NCBI GenBank assembly: GCA_003136515.1
Contig: PLEU01000130.1
Location: 1-7,163 of the forward strand
DNA: 7,163 nt
DNA from: Spartobacteria bacterium
GTDB lineage: Bacteria > Verrucomicrobiota > Verrucomicrobiae > Chthoniobacterales > UBA6821
Direction: 5' to 3'
Shown: positions 1-5,468 of the stretch, piece after piece
How positions within the stretch are numbered: position 1 is the first letter of the stretch
Layout: each line of letters begins with the position of its first letter
Made by a program: the position numbers and the translations under genes
The notes under the pieces: generated by a model
What the model saw: the letters and a program-made list of their open reading frames with translations, nothing else
Told to the model about the DNA's origin: nothing
Databases searched by the model: none

Positions 1-1028
1 CCAATCGTCCCGACGTGCTGGACAACGCTCTCCTGCGCCCTGGCCGTTTTGACCGCCAGATTATCATCGATTTGCCGGACTTGAATGGCCGCGAGGAAAT
101 TCTTCAAGTCCACGCCAAAAAAATCAAATTGGACAAGACGGTGGACATGCAGCTTGTCGCCCGCAATACGCCCGGCTTCTCCGGTGCGGACTTGGCCAAT
201 TTGCTCAACGAAGCCGCCCTCATTGCTGCCCGTTATAGCAAGAGCGAAGTGCAAAAGGCCGATATTGACGAGGCGCGCGAAAAAATTTCCTATGGCCGCG
301 AACGCCGCCGCCTAATGGACGACGAGGATAAGAAAATCGTCGCCTACCACGAAGCCGGCCACGCCATCGTTCAGGCCGTCATCGACGATGGCAAGCTGCC
401 CCTGCACAAAGTGACCATCATTCCCCGCGGCCAATACCTCGGCGCCACGATGTATCTTCCAGAAGGAGACAAATACGCCACCCAGCGCAAGGAAGCCCTC
501 GCAAATCTCGTCATGACCATGGGGGGCCGCATCGCGGAAGAGATGTTCACTGGAGATGTTTCCAATGGAGCCTCGGGTGATATTGCACAGGCCACCAAAC
601 TTGCCCGACGCATGGTCTGCGAATGGGGCATGAGCAACCTCGGGATGATACGCTTCAGTGAGGAAAACGACTATGTGTTCCTCGGTAGAGATGTTTCCCG
701 TGCCCGAGAATACAGTGAAAACACGGCCCAGCAGATCGATGCCGAAGTCAAACGGCTTATTGACGATGCCTACCATCATGCAACTGAAATTCTAGAAGCC
801 AAGCGCGACAAAGTGGAACTCATTGCCAAGGCATTGCTGGAATTCGAAACCCTTGACGGAGCACAAATTGAGGATTTGATTTCTCTTGGATACATGCGCA
901 ACCCTCCTGTAATCGCCCTGAAGCCCCCACCTCTCCCCCCCCCACCGAGCGATACTCCTGCTGAGGTGAGCAAACCGGCCAAACCTGATTTCCCGACGGG
1001 TGGTCTTGCGTCGCCGCTCCCTGCCTGA
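1..1028 (+). CDS. ftsH: ATP-dependent zinc metalloprotease FtsH, C-terminal half (5' partial)
   Basis: FtsH is a membrane-anchored AAA+ hexamer that unfolds and degrades membrane and short-lived cytosolic proteins. The reading frame is open from base 3 and enters from the left edge, so the transmembrane segments and the Walker A and B motifs lie outside; 341 residues remain of a family usually 600-700 long. The fragment opens with the second region of homology, NRPDVLDNALLRPGRFDR, whose two arginines (fragment residues 12 and 15) match the arginine fingers. The AAA lid helix region follows (PGFSGADLANLLNEAAL, about 57-73). The protease domain has the zinc motif HEAGH at 348-362 and the third ligand Asp in SGDIAQAT at 579-581. 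The last 42 residues (900-1025) form a tail with 15 prolines, unlike the protease core, encoded partly by a run of nine C. Family assignment is certain; the role of the tail is unknown. Confidence 0.98.
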   Translation, partial: NRPDVLDNALLRPGRFDRQIIIDLPDLNGREEILQVHAKKIKLDKTVDMQLVARNTPGFSGADLANLLNEAALIAARYSKSEVQKADIDEAREKISYGRERRRLMDDEDKKIVAYHEAGHAIVQAVIDDGKLPLHKVTIIPRGQYLGATMYLPEGDKYATQRKEALANLVMTMGGRIAEEMFTGDVSNGASGDIAQATKLARRMVCEWGMSNLGMIRFSEENDYVFLGRDVSRAREYSENTAQQIDAEVKRLIDDAYHHATEILEAKRDKVELIAKALLEFETLDGAQIEDLISLGYMRNPPVIALKPPPLPPPPSDTPAEVSKPAKPDFPTGGLASPLPA

Positions 1029-1050
1029 AGATCACTTCTGTTGGATTGCA

Positions 1051-1087
1051 GTTGTGAAAAACCGCACATTAAGTGCTTCACCGCAAC
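1051..1087 (+). repeat. Imperfect hairpin downstream of ftsH
   Basis: Three arm pairs nest in the first 60 bases after the ftsH stop: GTTG (1051-1054) with CAAC (1084-1087), TGAA (1055-1058) with TTCA (1077-1080), and GCAC (1064-1067) with GTGC (1073-1076). They give about 12 base pairs with a 5-nt bulge, a 3-nt bulge and a loop of ATTAA. No run of T follows on the plus strand, so this is not a textbook intrinsic terminator. It could be a 3' end structure that stabilises ftsH mRNA, or chance. Confidence 0.3.
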
Positions 1088-1143
1088 ATACTTACTCGCG
1101 GGATCTTTAATATTCAGGCGGCAGCCGATAGTCTTGACCCTTC

Positions 1144-1605
1144 ATGAAGGGAACCCGACTTCTACAAATCGGCATTCTCCTGATCCTGCTAATTGTGGTT
1201 TCCTGGCAAGTCCTGAAAATCACGGAGCATTACTCTGTCCGGCGTGCAACTCAGGTACCACCAGCAAACCCTTCGAGCCAGTCCTCATCCACACTGATTG
1301 CGTCTGTTCTCCACGTCACCGTCTTGGTGCATGCCGACCCCGCTCCCCTTCATTGTTCAATCATTCAGCATGGAATCTCACTGTTAACAGAATCAAATTC
1401 CATCGCTCCGGGCGAGTATCGCACAGCCGTAGATATCTCCAAAGGAGAGGACCTTAATGTCACCGCTTCTTGGAAAGATGAGGAGCCCCATGGGATGCGT
1501 GTCGAGGTTCTTGTCCACGGTTATCAGGCCCCCCTTGAAAAGACTTTTTGGGCGGAACATACCCTAGAAGGCACCCTTCCCATTCCCGATTCCTTCCTGC
1601 CGTGA
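1144..1605 (+). CDS. Small protein of unknown function with one N-terminal membrane anchor
   Basis: I do not recognise this family. The 153-residue product starts with a short positively charged stretch (MKGTR), then one hydrophobic segment at about residues 6-24 (rich in L, I and V). A polar linker rich in S, N and P (about 35-50) follows, then a domain of about 100 residues with alternating hydrophobic residues suggesting beta strands (for example HVTVLVHA and VEVLVHGY). There is no lipobox and no clear signal-peptidase site, so a single-pass anchor with the domain outside the cytoplasm is the simplest reading. The start at 1144 is chosen because it keeps the charged residues before the membrane segment; no good Shine-Dalgarno precedes it. 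A 138-codon frame overlapping at 1041-1457 was rejected because it shows no protein-like features. The gene sits 115 bp after ftsH and 196 bp before murI, on the same strand. Confidence 0.75.
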   Translation: MKGTRLLQIGILLILLIVVSWQVLKITEHYSVRRATQVPPANPSSQSSSTLIASVLHVTVLVHADPAPLHCSIIQHGISLLTESNSIAPGEYRTAVDISKGEDLNVTASWKDEEPHGMRVEVLVHGYQAPLEKTFWAEHTLEGTLPIPDSFLP

Positions 1606-1700
1606 AATTATCCCACGGAACAGCCTGCCGCTGCCTGCGGATGAGAATGTAACGTTAAGTTATCATCGGATTACTTCGATCTTGCCATTTATATGAAGAA

Positions 1701-1717
1701 TCTCGGGAGCGCCGAGA
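1701..1717 (+). repeat. Short perfect hairpin in the murI leader region
   Basis: TCTCGG (1701-1706) and CCGAGA (1712-1717) form a perfect 6-bp stem around a 5-nt loop. It lies in the 196-bp gap between the small membrane protein and murI, ending 84 bp before the murI start. No T run follows. It may mark the end of the upstream transcript or belong to the murI leader; a stem this short can also arise by chance. I see no convincing -35/-10 pair elsewhere in this gap. Confidence 0.2.
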
Positions 1718-1801
1718 AAGATATCTGACCCATCAGTTCCCTCATCAGAATAAATAATCCTCCTTGCAGGGTGGTTTCAGAACAAAGAACCTTGAAAGTT
1801 C

Positions 1802-2629
1802 ATGAATACGGAGCAGAACTACAACTCGGGAGGTCCGATCGGAGTCTTTGACTCGGGCATCGGAGGACTCACCGTAGTGGCCGCTCTGAGGCGCACTCTT
1901 CCGGGAGAAAAGATTCTCTATCTCGGGGATACCGCACGTGTCCCCTATGGCGGTAAAAGCCCAGAGACCGTCACCAGGTACAGTAAAGAAATTTCGGATC
2001 TGTTGGTGGCTGAAGGCGCAAAAATGATCGTGGTCGCCTGTAATACGGCTTCGGCACTTGCTGTAGGTTCACTCTCTCTCTCTTATCCAGTTCCCCTGGT
2101 CGGAGTGATAGAACCGGGTGCGGCCGCGGCTGTCCTTGCCACGCGCAATGGAAAAATCGGCGTCATCGGAACCCGAGCCACCATTGCCAGCGACGCCTAC
2201 GGCAAGGCGATACGGGCACTCAACCCGAATGTTACCGTATCAGCTGTGGCCTGTCCGCTTCTCGTCCCGCTCATTGAGGAGGGGTTACTGGATGATGAAA
2301 TCACCCGCACCATGTTGCGACGTTACCTAGAGCCTCTTCTGCGGGCGGGCATCGACACTCTCGTGCTTGGCTGCACACACTACCCGTTGCTTAAACGGGT
2401 CATTGCCCGACTCTGCGGCAAACAGGTACTCTTGGTGGACTCGGCTGAAAACTGCGCCCTAGCGGTCCGGGCACTGATAACCCCAACTTCTCACCCCGAG
2501 ACAAGTGGGGATGAAAATTCCCGACTCGACGTTGTGCTAACCGACTCATCGGAAGGTTTCCTGCGCATTGCTGAAAAATCACTCGATCTGACCATCGACT
2601 CCCTCAGAATCCGGATGGTGGGAAATTGA
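1802..2629 (+). CDS. murI: Glutamate racemase
   Basis: This cytoplasmic, cofactor-independent enzyme interconverts L- and D-glutamate, supplying the D-glutamate that MurD adds to the peptidoglycan stem peptide. The 275-residue product is of normal length and complete. It has the N-terminal GVFDSGIGGLTV motif (residues 14-25, with Asp17 and Ser18), YLGDTARVPYG (40-50), the first catalytic cysteine in VVACNTASA (Cys80), and the second in LVLGCTHYPLL (Cys191, beside His193). The CPLLVPLIEEG segment (151-161) is also typical. The start at 1802 places the first conserved motif 13 residues in, which suits the family; the only upstream purine stretch is GAAAG, a weak ribosome site. The gene is followed by a convergent gap before the minus-strand substrate-binding protein. 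Identity is very secure; whether it is co-transcribed with the gene upstream cannot be told from the 196-bp gap. Confidence 0.98.
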   Translation: MNTEQNYNSGGPIGVFDSGIGGLTVVAALRRTLPGEKILYLGDTARVPYGGKSPETVTRYSKEISDLLVAEGAKMIVVACNTASALAVGSLSLSYPVPLVGVIEPGAAAAVLATRNGKIGVIGTRATIASDAYGKAIRALNPNVTVSAVACPLLVPLIEEGLLDDEITRTMLRRYLEPLLRAGIDTLVLGCTHYPLLKRVIARLCGKQVLLVDSAENCALAVRALITPTSHPETSGDENSRLDVVLTDSSEGFLRIAEKSLDLTIDSLRIRMVGN

Positions 2630-2643
2630 CTAGATCGCTCCCT

Positions 2644-2683
2644 CTCAACCGGTTTTGTTGAGTCTTGGCAACAGGTAACTCAA
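2644..2683. repeat. Overlapping inverted repeats after murI, possible transcription end
   Basis: Just after the murI stop, CTCAAC (2644-2649) can pair with GTTGAG (2657-2662) around a 7-nt loop. Alternatively TTGAGT (2658-2663) can pair with ACTCAA (2678-2683) around a 14-nt loop. The two structures share bases and exclude each other. Neither is followed by a proper T run on either strand, so the call as a terminator is tentative and rests mainly on its place between two convergent genes. Confidence 0.28.
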
Positions 2684-2730
2684 AACGAAAACACTTCAGC
2701 TGCACATGGATCCGACTATGCAACTCCAAT

Positions 2731-2781
2731 ACTGAGATCGTTCGGTAGGGCCGTGTACTGTTTTCCTTGCCGTATCTCAGT
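2731..2781. repeat. 8-bp perfect inverted repeat beside the end of the substrate-binding protein gene
   Basis: ACTGAGAT (2731-2738) is mirrored by ATCTCAGT (2774-2781) across a 35-nt loop. The right arm lies two bases beyond the minus-strand stop codon at 2784-2786, so in the transcript of the substrate-binding protein the hairpin would form directly after the stop. Position suits a 3' end structure in a convergent gap, but there is no T run, and an 8-bp repeat at this spacing is expected a few times by chance in 7 kb. Confidence 0.3.
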
Positions 2782-2783
2782 GC

Positions 2784-3926
2784 TTAGGGAGAAACCGTCT
2801 CGACATAACTGAACTTCCCATCCTTGACCTTAAGGATCACGGCGGGCTTGGTCGGGTTACGATGCTCATCAAGAGTTATCTTTCCGGTCACTCCGGGAAA
2901 ATCCTTTGTAGCTGCAATAGCGGCGTTGACCTTGTCAGGATCGGTCGTTCCGGCACGTTTCATAGCGTCGGCAAGAAGCTTTAAGGCGTCGTAGCCAAGA
3001 GCGGTCATGGCATCAGGATCCTCCCCGTATTTCTTACGATAGGCATCCACGAAGGCCACCACCTGCGGATCGGTGCTTTGATTGGAAAAGTGATTTGAGA
3101 AGTAACATCCTTCCACGGCAGAGCCTCCCACGGCCACAAGCTCGGGCGAATCCCAACCGTCACCACCAATGAATGGTATATTGGTCAGACCCTGCTGCCT
3201 AGCTTGCCGAATTATGAGGGGCGCCTCGGTATAGTAGGCAGGAAGGAAGATAACCTGCGGGGATTCCTTTGCAGCCTTGATGGCCGTCAACTGGGCGCTG
3301 AAGTCCTTATCTCCGCCGCTGTAGCTCTCCTCACTCGTAATCACGCCGCCCCCGGCAAGAAACTCCTTCTTGAAGCTCTTGGCGAGTCCGAGGCTGTAAT
3401 CCTTGGAAACATCCACGAGGATTGCGGCTCTGGTTGCACCCAACTCGCGGGCAAATTTCGCGCAAACCGTCCCCTGGAACGGATCGATAAAGCAGACGCG
3501 GAAAATGTGATCTCCTGTTTCTGTCACCTTCTCATTTGTGGAAGCAGGAGAGATCATAGGAATGCCACTTCGTTGTGCAATAGGTGCCGCCTCGAGAGAG
3601 CGACCGGAAGCAACCTCACCGATCAAGGCGACGACTTTATCCCGCGAAATCAGTTCACGAACGGCCGTGGAAGTCTCACCGGGCTTGGATTCGTTATCTT
3701 TGGTGATGACGCGAAGTTGCTGTCCCAAAACACCGCCGGAGGCATTGATTTCCTCAAGCGCCATCTGCACTCCCTTATCGGTGCTTTGTCCAAATGTGGC
3801 TTGGGCTCCTGTCAGGGAGCCAAACTGTCCGATGGGAATGCCGCTCTCCTGTTTCTTGGAGCAGGAAATCGTTCCGAGGCTGAGTGCAACGAGCACTAGT
3901 AGCGATGATGGAAGAAAAGGTTTCAT
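2784..3926 (-). CDS. ABC transporter substrate-binding lipoprotein, branched-chain amino acid (LivJ/LivK) type
   Basis: The product belongs to the periplasmic-binding-protein type 1 family that captures leucine, isoleucine, valine or related small amides and hands them to a LivHMGF-type ABC importer. The 380 residues begin with a signal sequence: MK, a hydrophobic core at residues 8-20, then Cys22 followed by SKKQ, which suggests a lipoprotein. The lipobox is poor (T-I-S-C, no leucine at -3). The mature part starts with the family hallmark IPIGQFGSLTGAQATFGQ and then MALEEINASGGVLGQ; later segments include GIPMISPAST, the FIGGDGWDSP region and a GYDALKLL helix. The ATG at 3926 is preferred over an in-frame TTG at 3962 because it starts a proper signal peptide and has AGGG 8 nt upstream. 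No permease or ATPase gene lies next to it: the neighbours are convergent murI and divergent PEP-CTERM genes. The exact ligand cannot be read from sequence. Confidence 0.93.
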   Translation of the reverse strand: MKPFLPSSLLVLVALSLGTISCSKKQESGIPIGQFGSLTGAQATFGQSTDKGVQMALEEINASGGVLGQQLRVITKDNESKPGETSTAVRELISRDKVVALIGEVASGRSLEAAPIAQRSGIPMISPASTNEKVTETGDHIFRVCFIDPFQGTVCAKFARELGATRAAILVDVSKDYSLGLAKSFKKEFLAGGGVITSEESYSGGDKDFSAQLTAIKAAKESPQVIFLPAYYTEAPLIIRQARQQGLTNIPFIGGDGWDSPELVAVGGSAVEGCYFSNHFSNQSTDPQVVAFVDAYRKKYGEDPDAMTALGYDALKLLADAMKRAGTTDPDKVNAAIAATKDFPGVTGKITLDEHRNPTKPAVILKVKDGKFSYVETVSP

Positions 3927-4044
3927 GGCATCGACCCTAGAAAAGGAAGGGGGGTATGCCAAGAGTTGATAACGCTAAATTCGATCGCTCCCTGCATGGC
4001 ATGAATTTTGCTTATTAAAGCTGAAAGCATTCAGCAGTACCAAA
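3927..4044. promoter_or_regulatory. Divergent intergenic region shared by the substrate-binding protein and PEP-CTERM genes
   Basis: These 118 bases separate two divergently transcribed starts, so promoters for both must lie here or inside the opposite gene. The region is AT-rich at 3970-4020. I see AT-rich stretches such as TTATTAAA near 4012-4019 but no -35/-10 pair that I can defend on either strand. A ribosome-site-like AGGG precedes the minus-strand ATG at 3926; none precedes the plus-strand ATG at 4045. Confidence 0.45.
4020..4035 (+). repeat. Perfect 6-bp hairpin just ahead of the PEP-CTERM start codon
   Basis: GCTGAA (4020-4025) and TTCAGC (4030-4035) pair perfectly around the tetraloop AGCA. 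The stem ends 9 nt before the ATG at 4045, in the place where a ribosome binding site would normally sit, and no Shine-Dalgarno is visible. It may influence translation of the PEP-CTERM gene, or act as an operator-like dyad for either divergent gene; chance is possible. Confidence 0.35.
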
Positions 4045-4575
4045 ATGAAGATCATGACGATTCATAAGTTCCTTTTTTTAGCATTCCTACTGCCGTTAGC
4101 GATCGTCCGTGCTGATACATTCGACTGGACCTATACGGGCAGCACAAACAGCGGGAGTGGAACTCTCGTCACCGATTCCAACAGCGTGGGGGGTGGTGGC
4201 TATCAGGTACTGAGCATCGCTGGCACCTTTAACAGTCTCAATATCACTAGCCTCGCATCTACCAACGATTTCGAAAATAACGACAATCTGGTCTACCCTG
4301 GAAATGTACACCTCCTCGATCTCTCAGGCTTGGCCTTTATCACGGAAGATTCGTCAACTTGGAATTTGTTCTACAACGCAGGCACGTATCAAAGTGCTAA
4401 GGATGGAGATGTCGAAGCAGGTGATCTAGGCGTTTTCACCCTTTCCTTAGTTCCGGAACCATCATCCTATGTGCTTTTTGGGATCGGAGCACTTGTAACG
4501 GGAGTCCTTTATCGACGCCGAAGCCGCCAGCGCTCCCAAAACGAGGCAAAGTCTCTCGTTAGATTTGATCCTTAA
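4045..4575 (+). CDS. PEP-CTERM sorting-signal protein (predicted exosortase substrate)
   Basis: This 176-residue secreted protein has a signal peptide (basic MKIMTIHK, hydrophobic core about residues 9-20, likely cut after VRA at residue 23) and a Gly/Ser/Thr/Asn-rich, cysteine-free mature domain (24-135). At the C-terminus it carries a PEP-CTERM signal: VPEP at 136-139, a hydrophobic helix at about 142-155, then three arginines (157-159). In this family the signal directs the protein to an exosortase (EpsH/XrtA-like) that cleaves it and places it at the cell surface or in exopolysaccharide. The mature domain shows short beta-like stretches (GSGTLVTD, GGGYQVLSIAGTF) seen in many such proteins of PVC bacteria and cyanobacteria; the specific role is unknown. 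Unusually, 17 residues follow the arginine cluster. Met4 at 4054 is an alternative start. No exosortase gene is in the window. Confidence 0.88.
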   Translation: MKIMTIHKFLFLAFLLPLAIVRADTFDWTYTGSTNSGSGTLVTDSNSVGGGGYQVLSIAGTFNSLNITSLASTNDFENNDNLVYPGNVHLLDLSGLAFITEDSSTWNLFYNAGTYQSAKDGDVEAGDLGVFTLSLVPEPSSYVLFGIGALVTGVLYRRRSRQRSQNEAKSLVRFDP

Positions 4576-4647
4576 AACTGGACCTTATCAAACAAGCTCA
4601 ACGAGCAGGGTGTGGTTTGGAAGACTCAAAGCGGATTAGTTTGAAGA

Positions 4648-4691
4648 TAGGGGTTTGGATTTGCCCTAGATCTATCCTATTATCCCCAAAC
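4648..4691. repeat. Alternative hairpins in the convergent gap between the PEP-CTERM gene and sdhB
   Basis: In the 116-bp gap, TAGGG (4648-4652) can pair with CCCTA (4664-4668), and GTTTGG (4653-4658) with CCAAAC (4686-4691), the latter directly touching the sdhB stop codon. The two stems interleave and cannot both form. Placement between two convergent stop codons suggests a shared transcription end, but no T run supports an intrinsic terminator on either strand. The rest of the gap shows nothing recognisable. Confidence 0.25.
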
Positions 4692-5450
4692 TTAATCAAT
4701 CGCTCCGATCGCTTCACTCACCTCGGCTGCAATGAAGTCCCTATTCAACATTGCAATCACGCTCGCAGAGACATTCGCAGGACAAACCGCCTCGCAGGCG
4801 TAGTAATTGGAGCAGTTTCCAAAGCCCTCTTCATCCATCGCACTCACCATCTCACGGGCGCGTTTTTTACGCTCGGCCTGGCCTTGAGGAAGCAACCCAA
4901 GGTGGGTAACCTTGGCCCCGACAAAAAGCATCGCGGAGCTGTTGGGGCAGGCGGCGGCGCAAGCTCCGCAGCCAATGCAGGCTGCGGCATCCATTGAGGC
5001 ATCGGCAACCGATTTCGGAATCAGGATGGCGGAGGCATCTGCGGCCCCTCCGGTGTGCTCCGTGATGAAACCTCCAGCACGAATAATTCGGTCGTACGCA
5101 CTACGGTTGACGACAAGATCCTTGATGACAGGAAAGGCGGCGGCGCGGAAGGGCTCGACGGTAATGGACTGACCGTTCTGAAATTTACGCATGTAGACCT
5201 GGCATGCGGCACCGCGACCGGGGCCTTGGGGGACGCCATTAATGACCAAACTGCAGGTGCCGCAGATTCCCTCGCGGCAGTCGCTCTCGAAGGCCACCGG
5301 TTCCTTGCCAGCGGCGGCGAGGCGATTATTCACGATATCAAGCATTTCCAGAAAGGAGCACTCGGAGGGGATGTCGTTGGCGTTTATCTCCTGAAAGCCG
5401 CCGCTCGCGGAATTCTTCTCTTGGCGCCAGAGTCTAAGATGAAAATTCAT
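4692..5450 (-). CDS. sdhB: Succinate dehydrogenase/fumarate reductase iron-sulfur subunit
   Basis: SdhB carries electrons from the flavin of SdhA to the quinone site in the membrane (complex II), linking the TCA cycle to respiration or, in reverse, reducing fumarate. The 252 residues hold all three clusters. The ligands of [2Fe-2S] are Cys58, Cys63, Cys66 (CREGICGTC) and Cys83. By alignment to the known E. coli pattern, [4Fe-4S] uses Cys158, Cys161, Cys164 (CIGCGAC) and Cys223. [3Fe-4S] uses Cys168, Cys213 and Cys219. The first cluster has four cysteines where E. coli SdhB has an aspartate at the third place. The N-terminus MNFHLRLWRQ fits the family start, so the ATG at 5450 is favoured although no Shine-Dalgarno is seen in the 18-bp gap after sdhA. 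It lies directly downstream of sdhA on the same strand, clearly one transcription unit. Sequence alone does not settle which direction the enzyme runs in vivo. Confidence 0.97.
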   Translation of the reverse strand: MNFHLRLWRQEKNSASGGFQEINANDIPSECSFLEMLDIVNNRLAAAGKEPVAFESDCREGICGTCSLVINGVPQGPGRGAACQVYMRKFQNGQSITVEPFRAAAFPVIKDLVVNRSAYDRIIRAGGFITEHTGGAADASAILIPKSVADASMDAAACIGCGACAAACPNSSAMLFVGAKVTHLGLLPQGQAERKKRAREMVSAMDEEGFGNCSNYYACEAVCPANVSASVIAMLNRDFIAAEVSEAIGAID

Positions 5451-5468
5451 GACAATAGAAATTCAGGG

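Noticed and set aside
312..779. A 155-codon minus-strand open frame inside ftsH.
   Set aside because: It lies opposite the conserved FtsH protease domain, and its composition mirrors that gene; a shadow of the real coding strand.
1041..1457. A 138-codon plus-strand open frame overlapping the small anchored protein in another frame.
   Set aside because: Its translation has scattered Cys, His, Pro and Arg without a hydrophobic core or recognisable motif, while the overlapping 1144-1605 frame has a clean membrane anchor and protein-like pattern.
3930..3960. A TGGCA-containing stretch on the minus strand that resembled half of a sigma-54 promoter ahead of the substrate-binding protein.
   Set aside because: The required GC element at the -12 position and spacing is absent.
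3204..3969. Two long plus-strand open frames (231 and 143 codons) opposite the substrate-binding protein.
   Set aside because: The minus strand encodes a full, recognisable binding protein with signal peptide here; the opposite frames have no recognisable features.
2633..3993. The 11-mer GATCGCTCCCT occurs at 2633-2643 and again at 3983-3993, flanking the substrate-binding protein gene as a direct repeat.
   Set aside because: Several exact 11-mer repeats are expected by chance in 7 kb, the bases beyond the 11-mer do not match, and there is no transposase or terminal inverted repeat to suggest insertion.
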